DNA of 64,000 nucleotides from Antedon mediterranea (GCF_964355755.1 NC_092670.1:5419001-5483000); one strand, 5' to 3'. Counted from the stretch's first letter, positions 38,392-52,500 are shown. Notes: generated from the letters alone by a model not told the origin. Numbers and translations: made by a program.

Positions 38392-41300
38392 TCATTGATC
38401 TGATACATTATCAGCGCTTCCAATTTTGTTTAATGTAAAATTCGAAAGCTGAAAAGATAGTTTGATTACAGGATTTTTAAAAATTACTGTTATTTTATTT
38501 ATTGATTTAAATGATCATCACGTACATTCATCGTTGTCATCAAATTCGTCATCGTCATCACCAGATCATTTTCGTCACAGTCGTCGTTTACGCAAAATGT
38601 ATATTTGAAAGATACACGTATTGATATATTATTTCTATTATATTGTTCTAGTAAAACTAAAGAAAAAACTAAAAGGTGTCAACATTTTGTAATATTGTTT
38701 GTAATATTAACATCATACAGCACATCACATTTATCATGACGTATCACCACATAGAAAGTTAGACAAACCTTTGATTTTGTATCTCCTGAAGAACGAGTAT
38801 TCTTTTCATTTGATTTAGTAATTGCTCGCTTTTCTAGAATTCTATCAATGCCATTACGAACCTGTAGAAATGGAAAATTATGATTTTAAAAAAAACACGC
38901 TACTCATGTAATGTAAGTTACCACGAAAAGATTGGGATATGAAGATAACAATAATAAATATATACGTAATGCTTATTTGTAGTTTAAAATATGGTTTACG
39001 GTATTTTTTGTTTACAAAATACATCGTTTTTCTGATATTGACAAAATGAGCCTGTTTTACCTCCGAGTTTCGAACGCAGTAGAAGACAAATATAAACACA
39101 CCCTGAAACCAGAAGACGTTAGAAATTGTACGATAAGATAATAATTTCTTGGAAAATTCCATTTTTATTTTAGTTCCTTTCAAGATGAAACAAATTGCTA
39201 AAATATATAATGCAATGTAATGGTTGAGGGTACTGCATTACAAGTATGATTATTCCGTATGGGTTTCATACAAATTTCATGTGACATTTTACCTGTAAGC
39301 AGTTGAGTATTGTAAAGGCATAGACGCCGATTATATGGAGGTTGGCGAACACTCCGATGACCCACGTCGTACCAAGAATTGGGGTTAACACCATTGCTCC
39401 CTTTGCCGCCGCTCTATAAGAAAATCAACACATAAGCCTACAATACATCGTATTTTAGTGTCATTATCATCATAGTGTCATTATTGGAGAAATAAAGTGA
39501 TAGCCTTTTGATTCGATGAAATTAATATACATTTTTACTGTTCAATACACGTGATTTTACTGTAATTTTGAAAATGATACTTGCACAGTACACTTAAATA
39601 CTTACACTGTCTGTACAGTTTTGGTTGGTTTTTTGTACCCATCATCAACTGCGTCTACAACAACACACACCACTCTCACCAAGATTAGCATGTTTACCTA
39701 CAAATAAAAGTGGAATAGCAGAACCGGAACAAATTAAAAGTAAATCATAATTACAGTATGTTGTCGTCGAGTCGAAAAGGGACCATGATTGCAGATAAAT
39801 TTTGCCACCTTACTTGGCTTATAAATATAAACATTGGCAGAGACGACAAGCGTCGAAACTGTACTCTCGTCCGCCTGTATCACTCCATAAATAATAGTGT
39901 ACTCACCAGCGTAATAGCTGCCGCTGGACCAAGAAAAGCCCAGATCATGTCATTCTCCCACGAAAGCCAACAGCTAAAAAGAATACAAGCTGCAGTGTTA
40001 GTTAATAACTTGTAAGGTTGTTCTTTCAACACGCTTGATATTCAACGATAACGAACTACTGACCACTCAAAAATGAGTCAAAATTTATCGTATGAAGAAA
40101 AAGAAATGGAACGCTTGTAAGTTTAAACATAAGTTGAGGTGGTTATTTCTATATAAGCGCCTGACAAACGGATACACTTCGTGGTTCTAAAGATTACTTA
40201 CTATACTCTGCAGAACTTGGTAGATGGTAGATTTACAACTCATGTTGCAGATCTAAAAACTAATGTTGCAGATCTTAATCTTACTCATTTGCCAGATCTA
40301 AAACTAAAGTTGCAGATCAGACACATACACCGAAAGGTCAGTACTGTAAAGAGTTCATTTTTCATTTTTTTCATTTTTTTATTCGAATTCATAAAATAAC
40401 ACAACATAAAAAAAAATACAAAGAATGAATTCAGGGTAACACAAAAAAGTAACCAAAGGTCAAACCAGTTAAACTCTTCCCTGGTCAAACTTATTTCAAG
40501 TTTACCTTGCTGCGTCTGGTTCTGGTTTGTACCCATTCCACCATAGCGACGCAGTAATTGCAACTACTACAACAGGAGATCCTTTAAAAATGAGAAACGT
40601 AAATTAAATTGATTAAAAAGTTTTTTAGTTCAAACATTAACGGCTGAATTTACCAACGACTTTTACTTCGCGGTGTATATATTACGGCAATAATATAATA
40701 CAAACCCCATGCTGTTACAACGTAGTATCGAAGGTAACTTTTGCCAGATCTATACACCTTTACGACTAACAGATATAAATGCACCCCTTCCATCAACATC
40801 CAACAAAACACTGTGAGCCAGATGTAGTGCATTGCTATTGTAACGCTTTGACACATTACCTGAAAAGGATAAATAAAATAGAAAATAAAATACAATACAT
40901 TATTATATAATAACAAATATTGAATATACAAATAAAGTAAATATACTCACATCATTCTCTTTAGCTAGTGGAGCAACAAGAAAGATAACCTGAGCCAATA
41001 TTAGTGACACGACAAAATTCTTGTGTATTGTTATACGAGTTGATTTTAAAGATCTGTAAATACAAGTATGACATGTAAAAAGATACCAAATGGTTTCTAA
41101 ATCACAAAACTAGAATAATAAGCAAAACGTGAAATGATCTGTAAAAGAGAGATTATGTTAAATAAGTGGCTCGCAGTAATCTAAAAAATAATAATATTAA
41201 AAAGTACAATTAAGAACAACCTTCTTGCGTATAAAATTAACTTCTTTTGTTTAAGAATCTCAGTATCAATGTGGTTAAGTTATATATGTTTTGATAATGC

Positions 41301-44300
41301 AATTTCAGGTAAAAGCTCTTGCTATAACCTTGATGCACCAGGTACGCTAGCAAGGGATGAAGGTGTGAACTAGTTGGTTGTTGGTACTGTACTTACGGAA
41401 TGCACAACAGAACGAGAATCGTAATGAAAAGAGCAGTCAGCGAGAAAGCACATCCTATATACGTTATTATGCTCAGTGGTTCTACATGTTCATCGGGAAT
41501 CTATATATGTAATAAAAAGAGAATCAAAGTGTTGGTTTGGCAACTGTGAATGGAGAAGTCTTGTTAAGTCTATGTTGCAAGACTTTCAGCGTTCGTGATG
41601 ATAATTCAAATTTAATTCTTCAAAACTTTTAACAATACTTCACCCATATGCTTGACAAAGATGCTAATTCTCGTCCTTACATTTTTGGTAACCAATACTG
41701 CATACGATGTAGTATGATTACATGCACAATTCACTGCTTGTTCGGATTGTTCAGTTTTGCAACCGTATGTTGACCAATCCCTGAAAAATAAGTCAGTTCA
41801 AATGATACCGTTGGATAATCTGTTATCTGAAAATGTTAATATCAAATCAATAGGAACTCTATAGTAAACTATCAAGTGATAATGCTATTTATAATCGTCA
41901 AAGTGACAATAAGATCCACAACCACTTCTAACCAACCAATGCCTGTGTTTTGAGTTCTTCATTTCTAATACATATTCAAAGATATTTTGAGGGATAATAT
42001 TTTATAATAAATAATTCAACTAACTATGAAACCATGAAGTAGTGAATTATTACTCCATGATAAAACATAGGCCTACTAGTAGTAAAATCTGATCTGGTTT
42101 GATATAGAAATCCTATACCAGCCTTGAGTGTAGGTTTTGATTAAAGGAATGCAATTTTTACTAATTCGATTAACTAAACGTTGATTATGTATAACTTACT
42201 TTTCGTCTTCCTTCCAGAATGCACAAAGGTAATTTTCATTTTCATTAATATTCTAAGAAATAAAAAAAAAGCTGTCAGTAACAACTGAAAACAAAAAGAA
42301 TGAACAACCGCACACAATAAAAGGAGGCCTACCGTTACCACCAAATTTTTTCATATCCTAAACTCTAACACTCGTTCAGCAGCAAAGCAACACCATGATG
42401 GCCAACTTCAGCACCACTTCAACAATAAAGCAACAACATGATGGCCAACTTCAACATCACTTCAACAGTAAAGGAACAACATGATGACCCAACTTCAGCA
42501 CCACATCAGCAGCAAAGCAACAACATGATTGCCAACTTCAGTACCACATCACCAGCAAAGCAACAACATGATGGCCAACTTCAGCACCACTTCAGCAGCA
42601 AAGCAACGACATGATGAACGACTTCAACACCACATCAGCAGCAAAGCAACAACATGATGGTCAATTTCAGCACCACTTCAACAGTAAAGCAACAACATAT
42701 GGTAACGAACTTGCATACATTGACAAGAGAATCCATACCCAAATAAAACTCAACATCTCGGTAAAAACAAGAACCTCCACATTTTAGCTACAGTACATGC
42801 ACCAAGATTAAACCCGACGACATAAACTTTATGAAAGGCACCACAACATCAACACGTACATTTTATTAAACGTTACTTTATCTAAATATTATACCTGTTT
42901 TATGTTAAGATTAAATTCTATTGGTGTTGACTCCTTAGTTCCATTCACAGAGAAAGAGGCAGCTAACAAATCTGATCCCAGACTCACAGATTCATTCTTA
43001 CCAAATCTGTAAAAGAAGTGTTTAAGTTTATTGCCTATATGTTTATATGTTTCTTCCAAAAAGTTTTATAATTAAGAGTGGTAAAAAAGTGAAATATTGT
43101 TACTTACTTATTAATTTTACTTTTATGTTTAAAGAGTAGAAGCGCAACCACAGAGTTGAGATTTTCTGAATTTAGAAAAGATATTTTTGAAAATAATATT
43201 AAATGTGCCAAAAACATTATTATTATAATAACGTATGATACGTAATGCAATTGCATACAGATCAAACTCAGACAATATCAATCTGCTTTTTAGATTAACC
43301 AAAATTGATGTAAACTGATTTAAAAAAAATTGTCTTTACCTTTACTGTTATCCATATAAAATTCCGTAAGATTTAGACTAATTTGGTTCTCTTTCTTTGA
43401 CACATAATCAAAACTTCCATAAAAGAATTTACTAGACCTGTTTATCGAAACCTCTGAAAGAACGATACATTTTGTTCCAAAAATTTAAATTCATAATGAT
43501 GATATATTGTTGTCATCCACAATGTGAATTGTCTAAACTTCCGTGAACTAGTTTGTCAACTGGTCTACACTTAATAGCAAAATGTCGAAATCTTTTTTGA
43601 TACACTCATAATTTACTCGAGTTTGCAAGCTAAAGTTTGCTAGTGTATACTAAACCACTAGTACAATTTAAGCATAATATATTTGACTTGATTGACGTAA
43701 CGTTTAATTATAGTTCAAGTTAAAAAGTTAAGAGCTATTTCCTAGAGCACCTAGTCGTGTAAGTCTTTTACAAAGTTATTTGAAATGTTGTAAATGCTTA
43801 TGACAAGTACCAATCATGGTGAAGTAACATAACACTGGTAAAGTACTTCTCTTCTCAAAGAAGTCAATTACTATATTATTATTAATATTGTTATTGTTAA
43901 GAATATACAGTATCATTATCGTTTGTTTTTGAAGTACTGTATTCAAAATAGCAAGGAACATGCAATATTGGCATGTAATTAGATGATGCTAACTAACAAC
44001 ATGAAGTATTTGATGCTTAAGAAACTACTAAATCTACAGTAATTGTTGTGTGTGCGTGTGTGTTTTTAGTGCAATATTTGAAAATAATATGATTGGGCAA
44101 TTGGCTTACCAAGAAACTCTAAGTTCAAGTACATGGAATCATTTTCCAAAATTCCGCCTAAGTTTAATGCATACTTTTCACATTGTTTGATTATTTGGTA
44201 GATTTCCTGAAAATAAAAATTGCATGTACAGTATTAATTCGTTCTACAGCATAGATCATAACATTATATGCATTTTATAATAATTGTGTTTCTTTCAGAT

Positions 44301-47300
44301 CAGATAAGTTTTTTTTTTCTTACCTCAGAAGAACGAACTTTTGCTTCTGTCACAAAATCATTACATCTTTGAAATACAACCTGAAACATAATTTGTAGAC
44401 ATACGTATGAGTAATTCATTTGACAATATTTAAATACAAGTTTTATTTGTACCATTAAAAAGATGTTATGCACAGGATAATGCAGAATTGTAAAAAACCT
44501 ATTGAAGACATTACCATAGGATCGGAATTTTGAATATAGTCTGTCTCTCCCTCTATCCATTCCCTCAATGCGTCAGTAGTTTCCACGGCTTCTGTCGGTA
44601 TCTGTGGTACTGGTGTGGCCAGAGAAGTAACTTTGGCGGAAACCACGAATAATGTGGTTGGTATTTTTGGCTTTGTGGTTGTTAGCGTTGCAGTAGTGCT
44701 AGGGTCGTCATCACTGCTGCTGCTGCTACTGCTGCTACTGCTACTTTTACTGTCTTTGCTGCTACTGCTGTTGCTACTTTTGCTACCTTGACCCATTTTT
44801 GGCATTCGCTTCGTTCTCGTGTGTATATTTTCTAAAAAACAATTGACCATACAGTTTATTAAAATTTCCTGACGGGAATGCACAACTCAAGAAAGGAATG
44901 AAACTATTATGAATTGGTCCATTTAAATGGACGCTCGAATGTTTTAGGAACGTACATAAAGGACATTCCATTATGCTTTAAAATTGATAGAACGTAGAAA
45001 TAGTATGTTTAAGTAATTCAGCAAAAACCCTCTTGTATCTATTATAGACGATTAACAAAAGTTTATAGGTCTAATGTAAATGTCCAAAGAAAATATAAGT
45101 TGAATCAGTGACACGAATATACGGGAAGCAAAGTCTTACCTGGCCGTTTACATATAATATATGCACCTGCACATTTCAACAAATCAGTTTTGTCACTGGA
45201 AACGGAGATGCACTTCGGTTGCTTAATGGATGAACCTTAAATGAACAACACATCCCATCAAGATTAATGTACATTTGCTATTTCAAAGGATGAACTTGTC
45301 ATTCCCCAAGGTGCGGTTCAAAGAGTCTTCTTAAAATGTTCATTATAATACTAATCTTTTTCTTATTATTAGGCCTAATTATATTCCATCATCAATATCA
45401 ATATTTAGTTTTTATATATAGGCCTATACCCTCCCTTAAAGCGAACTTTGTAGATGACAAAAAAGCTTCACAAATTATGTTTTTTAGTTTATGTGCAGAT
45501 GACGATGATGATAAATAATAGCCAGAAAGGGTTATTATTTTATTATGTTTTCTTGTAAAACTTACCCTGTTTTGCATGAAGCCAAAAATTACACGGATTC
45601 TGTTAAAAGAAATAGAAATAAAAATGAATACAATTGGAGATGTTATACGTTCAAATACCGTTCTCGTCTGATCACACACGTTAAGCAACGTTGGAGACAG
45701 TAGATCTTGAATGGGAGATCATATGATAATATCAGGTGCTTTAGACCTTTCAACGAGATACATGACGTCATGCCGGACTAGTATGTGATATGCATGGGTT
45801 CGAGACCTATCTGTGCCATATTGCGTGTATCCGTAGGAAAAATACTTTACTCTCATTGCTTCGCCCTTCGACTATTAAACAAGGCCAACAGCCATTAAGT
45901 CGCGTGCTACAATGCATAGTGATACCGGACCGACAGACAGACCGACAGACCGACAGACAGACCGACCGACAGACAGACAGACCGACCGACCGACCGACAT
46001 AGTGAACTATACTGACCGAAATTACTGATAATTACTATAATGTTTAAAAATGTTGAAATGTTTAAAAACATTTATATTTTTTTAATTTACACGTGCGTAG
46101 CCTGTCACTTTTGACGTGCTCGTATAACGTAATTTCGAGTTGAAAAGTAAGTCAAGAAAACAGAAATCGGGCAAAAATAGTGCGCAATAACATTTAACAC
46201 GCAGTGCGCGCGCAAAAATATGCGCACTCATGGCAATTTTGTAAACGCTTAAAATTGCCTGAAACGTACTCTTATTTCATCGAAAATAAATTTTGAAAAT
46301 TTTAAGCGCGCGTACGCATGCGTTACATGCGCTACGCACGTAATTGTATTGCCATATGATGATTTATGCCCTGAAATTTATGAGTACCAAATTTTCTTTA
46401 ATTGTGATTCATGGTTGTGAAGTTATGATTACAAACGTGATTTCGTTAAATCGTGCGTAGACCGCGTAATTTTTTATTGCGCACCGTGAAAACATAACCA
46501 CATTGATTCCTGGCCATAAGGAATATACTGTGAAAAATTGACCTAGCTAGATTAAACTGATATCAAGATAAGGTCAGAAAGCGATAAAACGCATAGTGAT
46601 ACCGGACCGACAGACCGACAGACAGACAGACAGACAGACCGACAGACAGACCGACCAACCGACCGACATAGTGAACTATAGAGTCGCTTCCACGCGACTA
46701 AAAATTAGTAGAGTTGGTTGTAGAGCCGACGGTAAATGTGCAAAGAGTCACAAATGTTGTTGTTTGCACATTTCACGGATCAACATTAAGGGTATCTTTT
46801 CCTAGTGTGCTGTGGGGTTTCAGGTCTTGTCAGTCAAGTCAAGTATCATTTATTATCATTTGTTTTAGGAAAAACATAGAAATTCTGTTTGCTCTGTTGG
46901 CGGAGCACAATATCCATCGGACACAACACGAACTCAAAAACAAAAACATTACAAAAAAAAGTGTCTACATCATATTTAAGGCTCTAATAGATCCTGGAAA
47001 GAAACTATTTGTAAATCGTGCCTTATTGGCCTTAATAGAACGAAATCGCCGACCGCTGCGCATCAACTGGAACATACTAGAGGCCGGATGAAATTGATCA
47101 TCTTTGATAGCCACTGCCTTTTTCAGAAGACGATCCGAAAATATGTTCTCCAAAGGCAGTTGTGCAGATCCAATTATACGCAAAACTTACACAAAAAATG
47201 ATGGTTATAATGATTGTGATAGCGATGATGGGGATGTTGAGGAGGATGATATAGATGATTTTATTACATATCTTAATGTAACTTTGACCATGAACATTAT

Positions 47301-49513
47301 AGGTCCATGTTTCTGTACAGTACATTACTTCGATATGTTTCATCTGTTGATGGACGACTATGTACCATTAATATAAAAAGAGTGGTCCTATCTCACAATT
47401 TTTGTTTAGTAGGTATATAACAGATTATTATTGTCTGAACATTGTGCTACCTTATCCATACAATTTATCTGGTTCCTTTTATCGCCAATTTCATCACCGG
47501 CGGTTACTTTCAAAACCTCCAACAGATGTTTGCTGTCCCCAATTACTACCAGTTCAGAATATTTAAAATTCCTACTGCATACTAATTGTGTATCTTGTAA
47601 GTTTCTGCTTGTTGTATATACCAGCCTATAACACGTTCCATTATGATGTTTCCATCCAAATGAACACGTCGCACCTACTGGTGTAAACCCTTGTGGAAAA
47701 GAGATTAGTGTTGTTATTTGGCCCAGCTACTATTATTGTTTTGTCTTTTGTGGCATCTTCCAACTTTTTATTATCAGACCAAACATGTTACATTAGAATA
47801 AATACTTTAATTTACATACAGAAAATAGTGTCGCAGACATTACATTCGGTCACAGAAAAAAATTAAACGATTAATTAAGAGAATTATCAGTTTGATTATT
47901 GGCAAAATTATTACACATCTTTTTATTTGTTTAGTTTTTACAATATTTTTCAAAAGATCATACATGTATAATCCCATATTTAATATAAAAAAAAAACACA
48001 ATGTAAGACTTTAAAAATGTGGAAATTAAAAGATCAATTTGCAAGTGTTTGTAAATGTTATATTAGATCCGGTAATATTTTGAAACATATTTTGTTTCAT
48101 TGCCAAATTCCTTCATTGTAAGTTATTATAATAAAAGGAAGCAACACAACGCTTGTATATTCTTTCACACTGAGCAGGTTGAAACAACGCAATAGTGCGT
48201 AAAGATAATACAGCCTCTCCTATTTGGTGGCTAAATATTTCTTTTAATATTTCTTACCCATTCATTGTTGACGTTCTTTGGTAGATTTGATTTTTTAAAA
48301 AGAAAAAACCTTCAACAGACAAACAAAATTTTTTTTTGATATAGTTTTCCTAGATCCAGGTTAATCTCCCGACCTCTATATCCGTGTTAATCGAACTTCC
48401 TATTTACCTATAATATAAAATACATTTGGAGGTCCGCGACCCATCCTATTCATAACAACAATACTTGCTGTTTCCAAAGTGTTTTTAGTGTTCATAATAC
48501 CAGAACTGTATTTTACAGTTTTCGAGGTTAGGTTAGTTACATATACCTTGTTATATTTCCTAACTAACAGTTTATTGTTTATCTCTTTCCGTTAAAATTC
48601 TGTTGTTTGTCAGTCTGGTTTTTAGAATTCATGTATTTGGGATTAGGACTATGAATTATTTGTGTTACTAAGACCAAAATAAATATGCTAACGATATCAT
48701 ATGTAGAAATTATATTAATTATAGGCGCTGGTAAATAAAACATACTGTCTGACATTATTAATCATCAAAACTCGCTTATTACCTCGAAATTATCTCCCGA
48801 GGTTAATTTACAAAATGTGGAAATCAAATCAATAGCAATATATGAATAGAGAATGTGAATATTAGCGTGATAAATTTTCAATGGCGTCTAATTAATTTAG
48901 TGCGCATTGATATTTGGATACTCACAACAAGTATTATGGTATAGTATCTAACAATACCATGACCAAGTGGATACTGTACATTTTTATAAATAAATAATGA
49001 TAATTGGCCTAGGTCTACTAATGATTACAGATCCCATGGTCAATGGTTACCAACATCTAAAGCATATACAGTACGGCAAAACTTTACTGCAATCGACATT
49101 TTTTTGAGATTCTATTTTTACTTTCGTTCGACATTTCTGGGCGACCATCTCGTCTACGTGCAGATCACATAGAGGTCAAGCTACATTTTCCCAACGCACA
49201 CATGCTTTGTCACGCATCCCTACAAACTATTCGTCGATTTAAACACACCTTCATAATTCACTTACTTAGCCCTGTAGTCCGGGATAACCCAAACTTTTGA
49301 TTAGATTATACAATGATGTTGCCATAATATTGGGAAGCTGTTCATTTATCACACCAGTGTCCATCTCTGGTTGTCAATATGTAGGCCTAAGTAGGCCTAC
49401 CTCTTACAGGTCACTATTGCTAATTTCAAGTATTGATAGTATATACAAAAATATGTCTACAAAAACTTACCAATGATTGCTATTCCAATCATTATTCTAA
49501 CCAATGAAGTCAT
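38392..49513 (-). CDS. Adhesion G protein-coupled receptor, tandem copy 1, complete, 20 exons
   Basis: Exons in transcript order: 49513-49471, 45235-45140, 44831-44515, 44380-44324, 44206-44110, 43453-43340, 43165-43108, 43006-42895, 42252-42200, 41780-41681, 41500-41397, 41053-40951, 40859-40706, 40581-40506, 39973-39907, 39697-39606, 39413-39293, 39102-39061, 38861-38769, 38448-38392. Sum 1956 nt: 651 aa plus TGA, phases all consistent. Residues 1-15 are a short signal peptide; about 22-43 a three-cysteine segment; about 47-150 a Ser/Thr-rich stalk with an 11-Ser run; about 150-345 a GAIN domain ending in a GPS (CAFWK, DWSTYGC, CACNHTTSYAVL); about 355-602 seven TM helices (TWVIGVFANLH in TM6, QGVFIFVFYCVRN in TM7); then a 49-aa tail. 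Adhesion GPCRs self-cleave at the GPS and signal through a tethered peptide. No lectin, EGF or olfactomedin module is present. The 7TM resembles latrophilin/EMR-type receptors; ligand unknown. A possible 5'UTR acceptor lies just upstream, near 49540. Confidence 0.93.
42374..42700. repeat. 43-bp minisatellite, about 7.6 copies, in a GPCR copy 1 intron
   Basis: The landmark CAACATGATG recurs at spacing 43, 43, 44, 43, 43, 43, 43 (ATG at 42395, 42438, 42481, 42525, 42568, 42611, 42654, 42697). Units resemble AGCAAAGCAACAACATGATG plus GCCAACTTCAGCACCAC. It lies in the intron between exons 43006-42895 and 42252-42200. A decayed form is recognisable in the equivalent intron of copy 2 (about 61020-61150). 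Confidence 0.9.
45897..46700. mobile_element. Foldback-type element with (GACA/GACC)n arrays and AGTCGCGTG inverted ends
   Basis: AGTCGCGTG at 45898-45906 is the inverted copy of CACGCGACT at 46691-46699. Inside each end is a direct block: GATACCGGACCGACAGAC, a tetranucleotide array (45927-45998 and 46604-46668), then GACATAGTGAACTATA. The central 550 bp contain CG-rich alternating words (GCGCGC, TACGCATGCG). No protein remnant was seen. It could be one composite element or two copies of a ~130-bp element enclosing other DNA. It lies in the first intron of GPCR copy 1. Confidence 0.6.
46825..47183 (-). mobile_element. 5'-truncated non-LTR retrotransposon (CR1/L2-type) 3' end
   Basis: The minus-strand frame 47183-46965 reads RIIGSAQLPLENIF, RLLKKAVAIKDDQFHPASSM, FQLMRSGRRFRSI, ARFTNSFFPGSIRALN. 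This is the familiar C-terminal end of CR1/L2-clade reverse transcriptase ORFs (HP...F.L..SGRR.R.....NSF.P..I..LN). It is followed on the same strand by a short 3' region ending in TTGAC repeats (ACTTGACTTGACTGAC, rc of 46828-46843). Only about 60 codons remain, so it is a dead 5'-truncated copy, inside the first intron of GPCR copy 1. Confidence 0.7.
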
Positions 49514-52500
49514 TGTGGTTCTGCCTTTGTACTGTGATCTGCAAATAGAATTAACGACATGGTATTACATAATATCATAATTACGATGCTTTATATATTA
49601 AATTTGACCTCGACCCATACTAAAAGTCAAAATAACTTCACTCTCTGAAAATGCCAAAACACAACGCACACTCATTCATTGTCATTTACCCGCTTTTTCT
49701 TTTTACATTTTTAATTGATCTAGTCTAATAACTGTTGGAGCGTATCTATAGATAAGAAAGTAATATTTGAATTTTAAAATGTTGACCAGAATAACATTAC
49801 TGTTATGCTGCTAGTGGCGCCTCGTACCCATACATGAGTTTTCTAGATTGGTTTCTTCTTCTAAACTGTTAATGTTGACTGTCTTATCGCCAGTTTATTT
49901 TTATGCTTTTTATTTTTTTTATAAAATATTTCTGATTGGGTGATAACTTTTGAAATGATGATGTTTATAATTATATCATGTACTTTTCTTTTCGGTTTTT
50001 ATTACGATGATATTATTATAATTGTTTCGGACTTAGGCCTACTTTTGTTGCGTATTTGTTTATACCTAGTTAAAAGATCTTCGACATAATAAAACTCATC
50101 CTTAGTTTCTAGTTGAAATATCTTTACTTATATTGTTGATCCCGTGGCTCTATATTGAAATATTCTATTAAAACTAGATCCTATTTTTAGTTTATCATGG
50201 GAACAGATAATAATGGACAATCAAATTGTTGATTTTCCAACCGTTTTCCATCTTAAATTAATACGGTAATCGTTAAGTTCCTTAAATTATCTTCGTTTTT
50301 GAATATTCAAGTGTTCCCAAAATGCCCGGCCGGCAATTATCTTAACTTGAACCAGCGTTTTAATGACCAATAAAGGAAATAAGGTTAAACCCGTAGTTAA
50401 TTTAATTAGTCAATAGTTTAATAATTTCTAAAAATACAATAATTATACTAGCTTTATGTAAACATAAACAGTTGAATAATGTTTTATGAATATTCATACA
50501 ATTTCAGTCACCTCTAATGGAATTATTTCTTACGCTATGCCATAACAGTTATCCTCTGCTATACCATAACAGTTATAATTATTTAATTTCTGTATGATTT
50601 TGTTAATTTTAAATCATAATGTATTGTGTGTATTATGGAAAGCAATAAATATTACAAATAAACAAACAAATCACTAGTAGACATACAGATCTAGATACAG
50701 TAATCCTATACTATCGTACATCCAGTATTACACCAGTCAAACTCGTTTTTCGTTTCTATATTTCTATAATGTTATGACACAAAGGAAGCAATTCAAGCAT
50801 TAAGGAAACCGAAATCAAACCACGATCAACAATTAATATTTTACCAGCCTCATATTCCCAAAAAGAAAGTCGGTCAGTTGTCTTAATTCTATTTTCTCAG
50901 TTCATTGTAGTATCTTACATGTATCTCTCACATAGGCTTTAGTGAATGGATTGGATAAGAAAATAAAGATTGTTCAGATATAAAATCATTCAACAACAAG
51001 CAGCCAAGAAATCAAAACGAAATGTATTATGAACCATAACTCGGGATCAAAATACTTATATAGATAAAGATAATCGCATCGATTATATTTATTTAATAGG
51101 CATAGCCTAATTAAGGATTTAGTTAATTCAACTGATCAGGTCATAAAGTGAACACTTGTTACACAATGTCTTACCTTAATTAAATGTTGTGAAGTGCATT
51201 TAAAACTTGAATTATTCCATTATATCTAATTCACTATTTCAGTTGATATGACGCTTGGTTATATTGTTATTAGTAACACAATGATATTGATCACACGTTC
51301 CTAGATTCTTCTGAATTTTGCACACCGCTAACTTAAATAATGCAATTTGTAGACTGATAACAAGCCCATGGACTCGCCATAGTTACGACCAATCAGGACG
51401 TGTCTTGCGCTTTCGTCAAGTCAGATCTCTCGAGTAGGCCACTGACGTCGAAATAACAGATTAAAAAGCAACCAATTTTGAAAATTAACAAAACTGAAAC
51501 TGGTGTATTACATAAATTCAATGGTTTATTCCGTGTATATCTGTTTTGAAATTAAAACGTCTGGATTAATGAACAATTGGTTTTTTGAAATTCATCTCCC
51601 AAATCCTTGAAAAAAGGGATAGAGAATTAAATAGTATATAAATGCGTGGAGGAATTTGATCAAATAATGCAGTCTCACGATTACGATTAAACAAAAGTCA
51701 CTGTCAAACAATACATTTCATTATTACATTTAGTTATCTTATTGGTGTTGCTGCTATAATTGAATCAATGCAATCGACAACAGGACACTGAGCTCCCTTG
51801 CTAAGATAGGAACTCATAACAATCCTTTGATCTTATGTATGTATAGTACTGTACTATAAGGTACATATTCTCCGGGGGCGCGCAGTGTATGTTAAGGGGG
51901 CGTGGAACTGATCGTTTCGCAGCCACAGATTAACCCTTTGATCTCCGAAGCTCAGCATCCTGTTGTTAGATTTCCTTGATTGTATTGTCTTGTTATAGGC
52001 CTATTATATTTATATCTCTGTATGCAAGTCACATAAATACATTTAAAAAATCGTCCATCGTATAAACTTCGACAGAATTCAAGTATATTTAAAAAAAAGA
52101 TAGCCTACCGTGTGGGTCAATACGACCATTCGGATAATAGATCGGATACAGTTAATTGGATTGGAAAAACGCAGGTGAAATATAAATTGTTTTCATGCCT
52201 ATCCTTTTGATGACGTTTTCATTTAAAATATGGATCCATTAATACAACAGTAATTAATTAAATAAATTGAAGATGAGCTCCATTCCAAAAAAGTAAACAA
52301 TAATGTAATGCACAACACTGAGTCTTAAGTTGAAGATGTTCTTGAGAGAGATAATTGTCCTATCTTGGTATTTCCAGCCGACCAAACACGCCCCGACATT
52401 AAACCATATTTACCCTATGAAGATCTGACCGCCCACAATTTCAGATATGTGCATTTTGTGCAGTATAGGCCTATTCCCTGTCTTTTTTTAAAATTTTTGT

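Noticed and set aside
42374-42700. Gln/His/Asn-rich coding-like repeat
   Set aside because: The 43-bp period is not a multiple of three, and the array lies wholly within an intron bounded by agreeing splice sites.
45566-45599. 34-nt candidate exon of GPCR copy 1 (minus strand) with good acceptor and donor
   Set aside because: Its phase is incompatible: after the phase-1 signal exon it would create an immediate stop, while direct joining of 49471 to 45235 is in frame.
45927-46668. CRISPR-like spaced repeats
   Set aside because: The units are tetranucleotide microsatellite arrays inside a eukaryotic foldback element, without fixed-length spacers.
47104-47376. Acidic open frame (Asp-rich) on the plus strand
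   Set aside because: It begins antisense to the LINE fragment and continues into simple GAT-rich sequence; no gene support.
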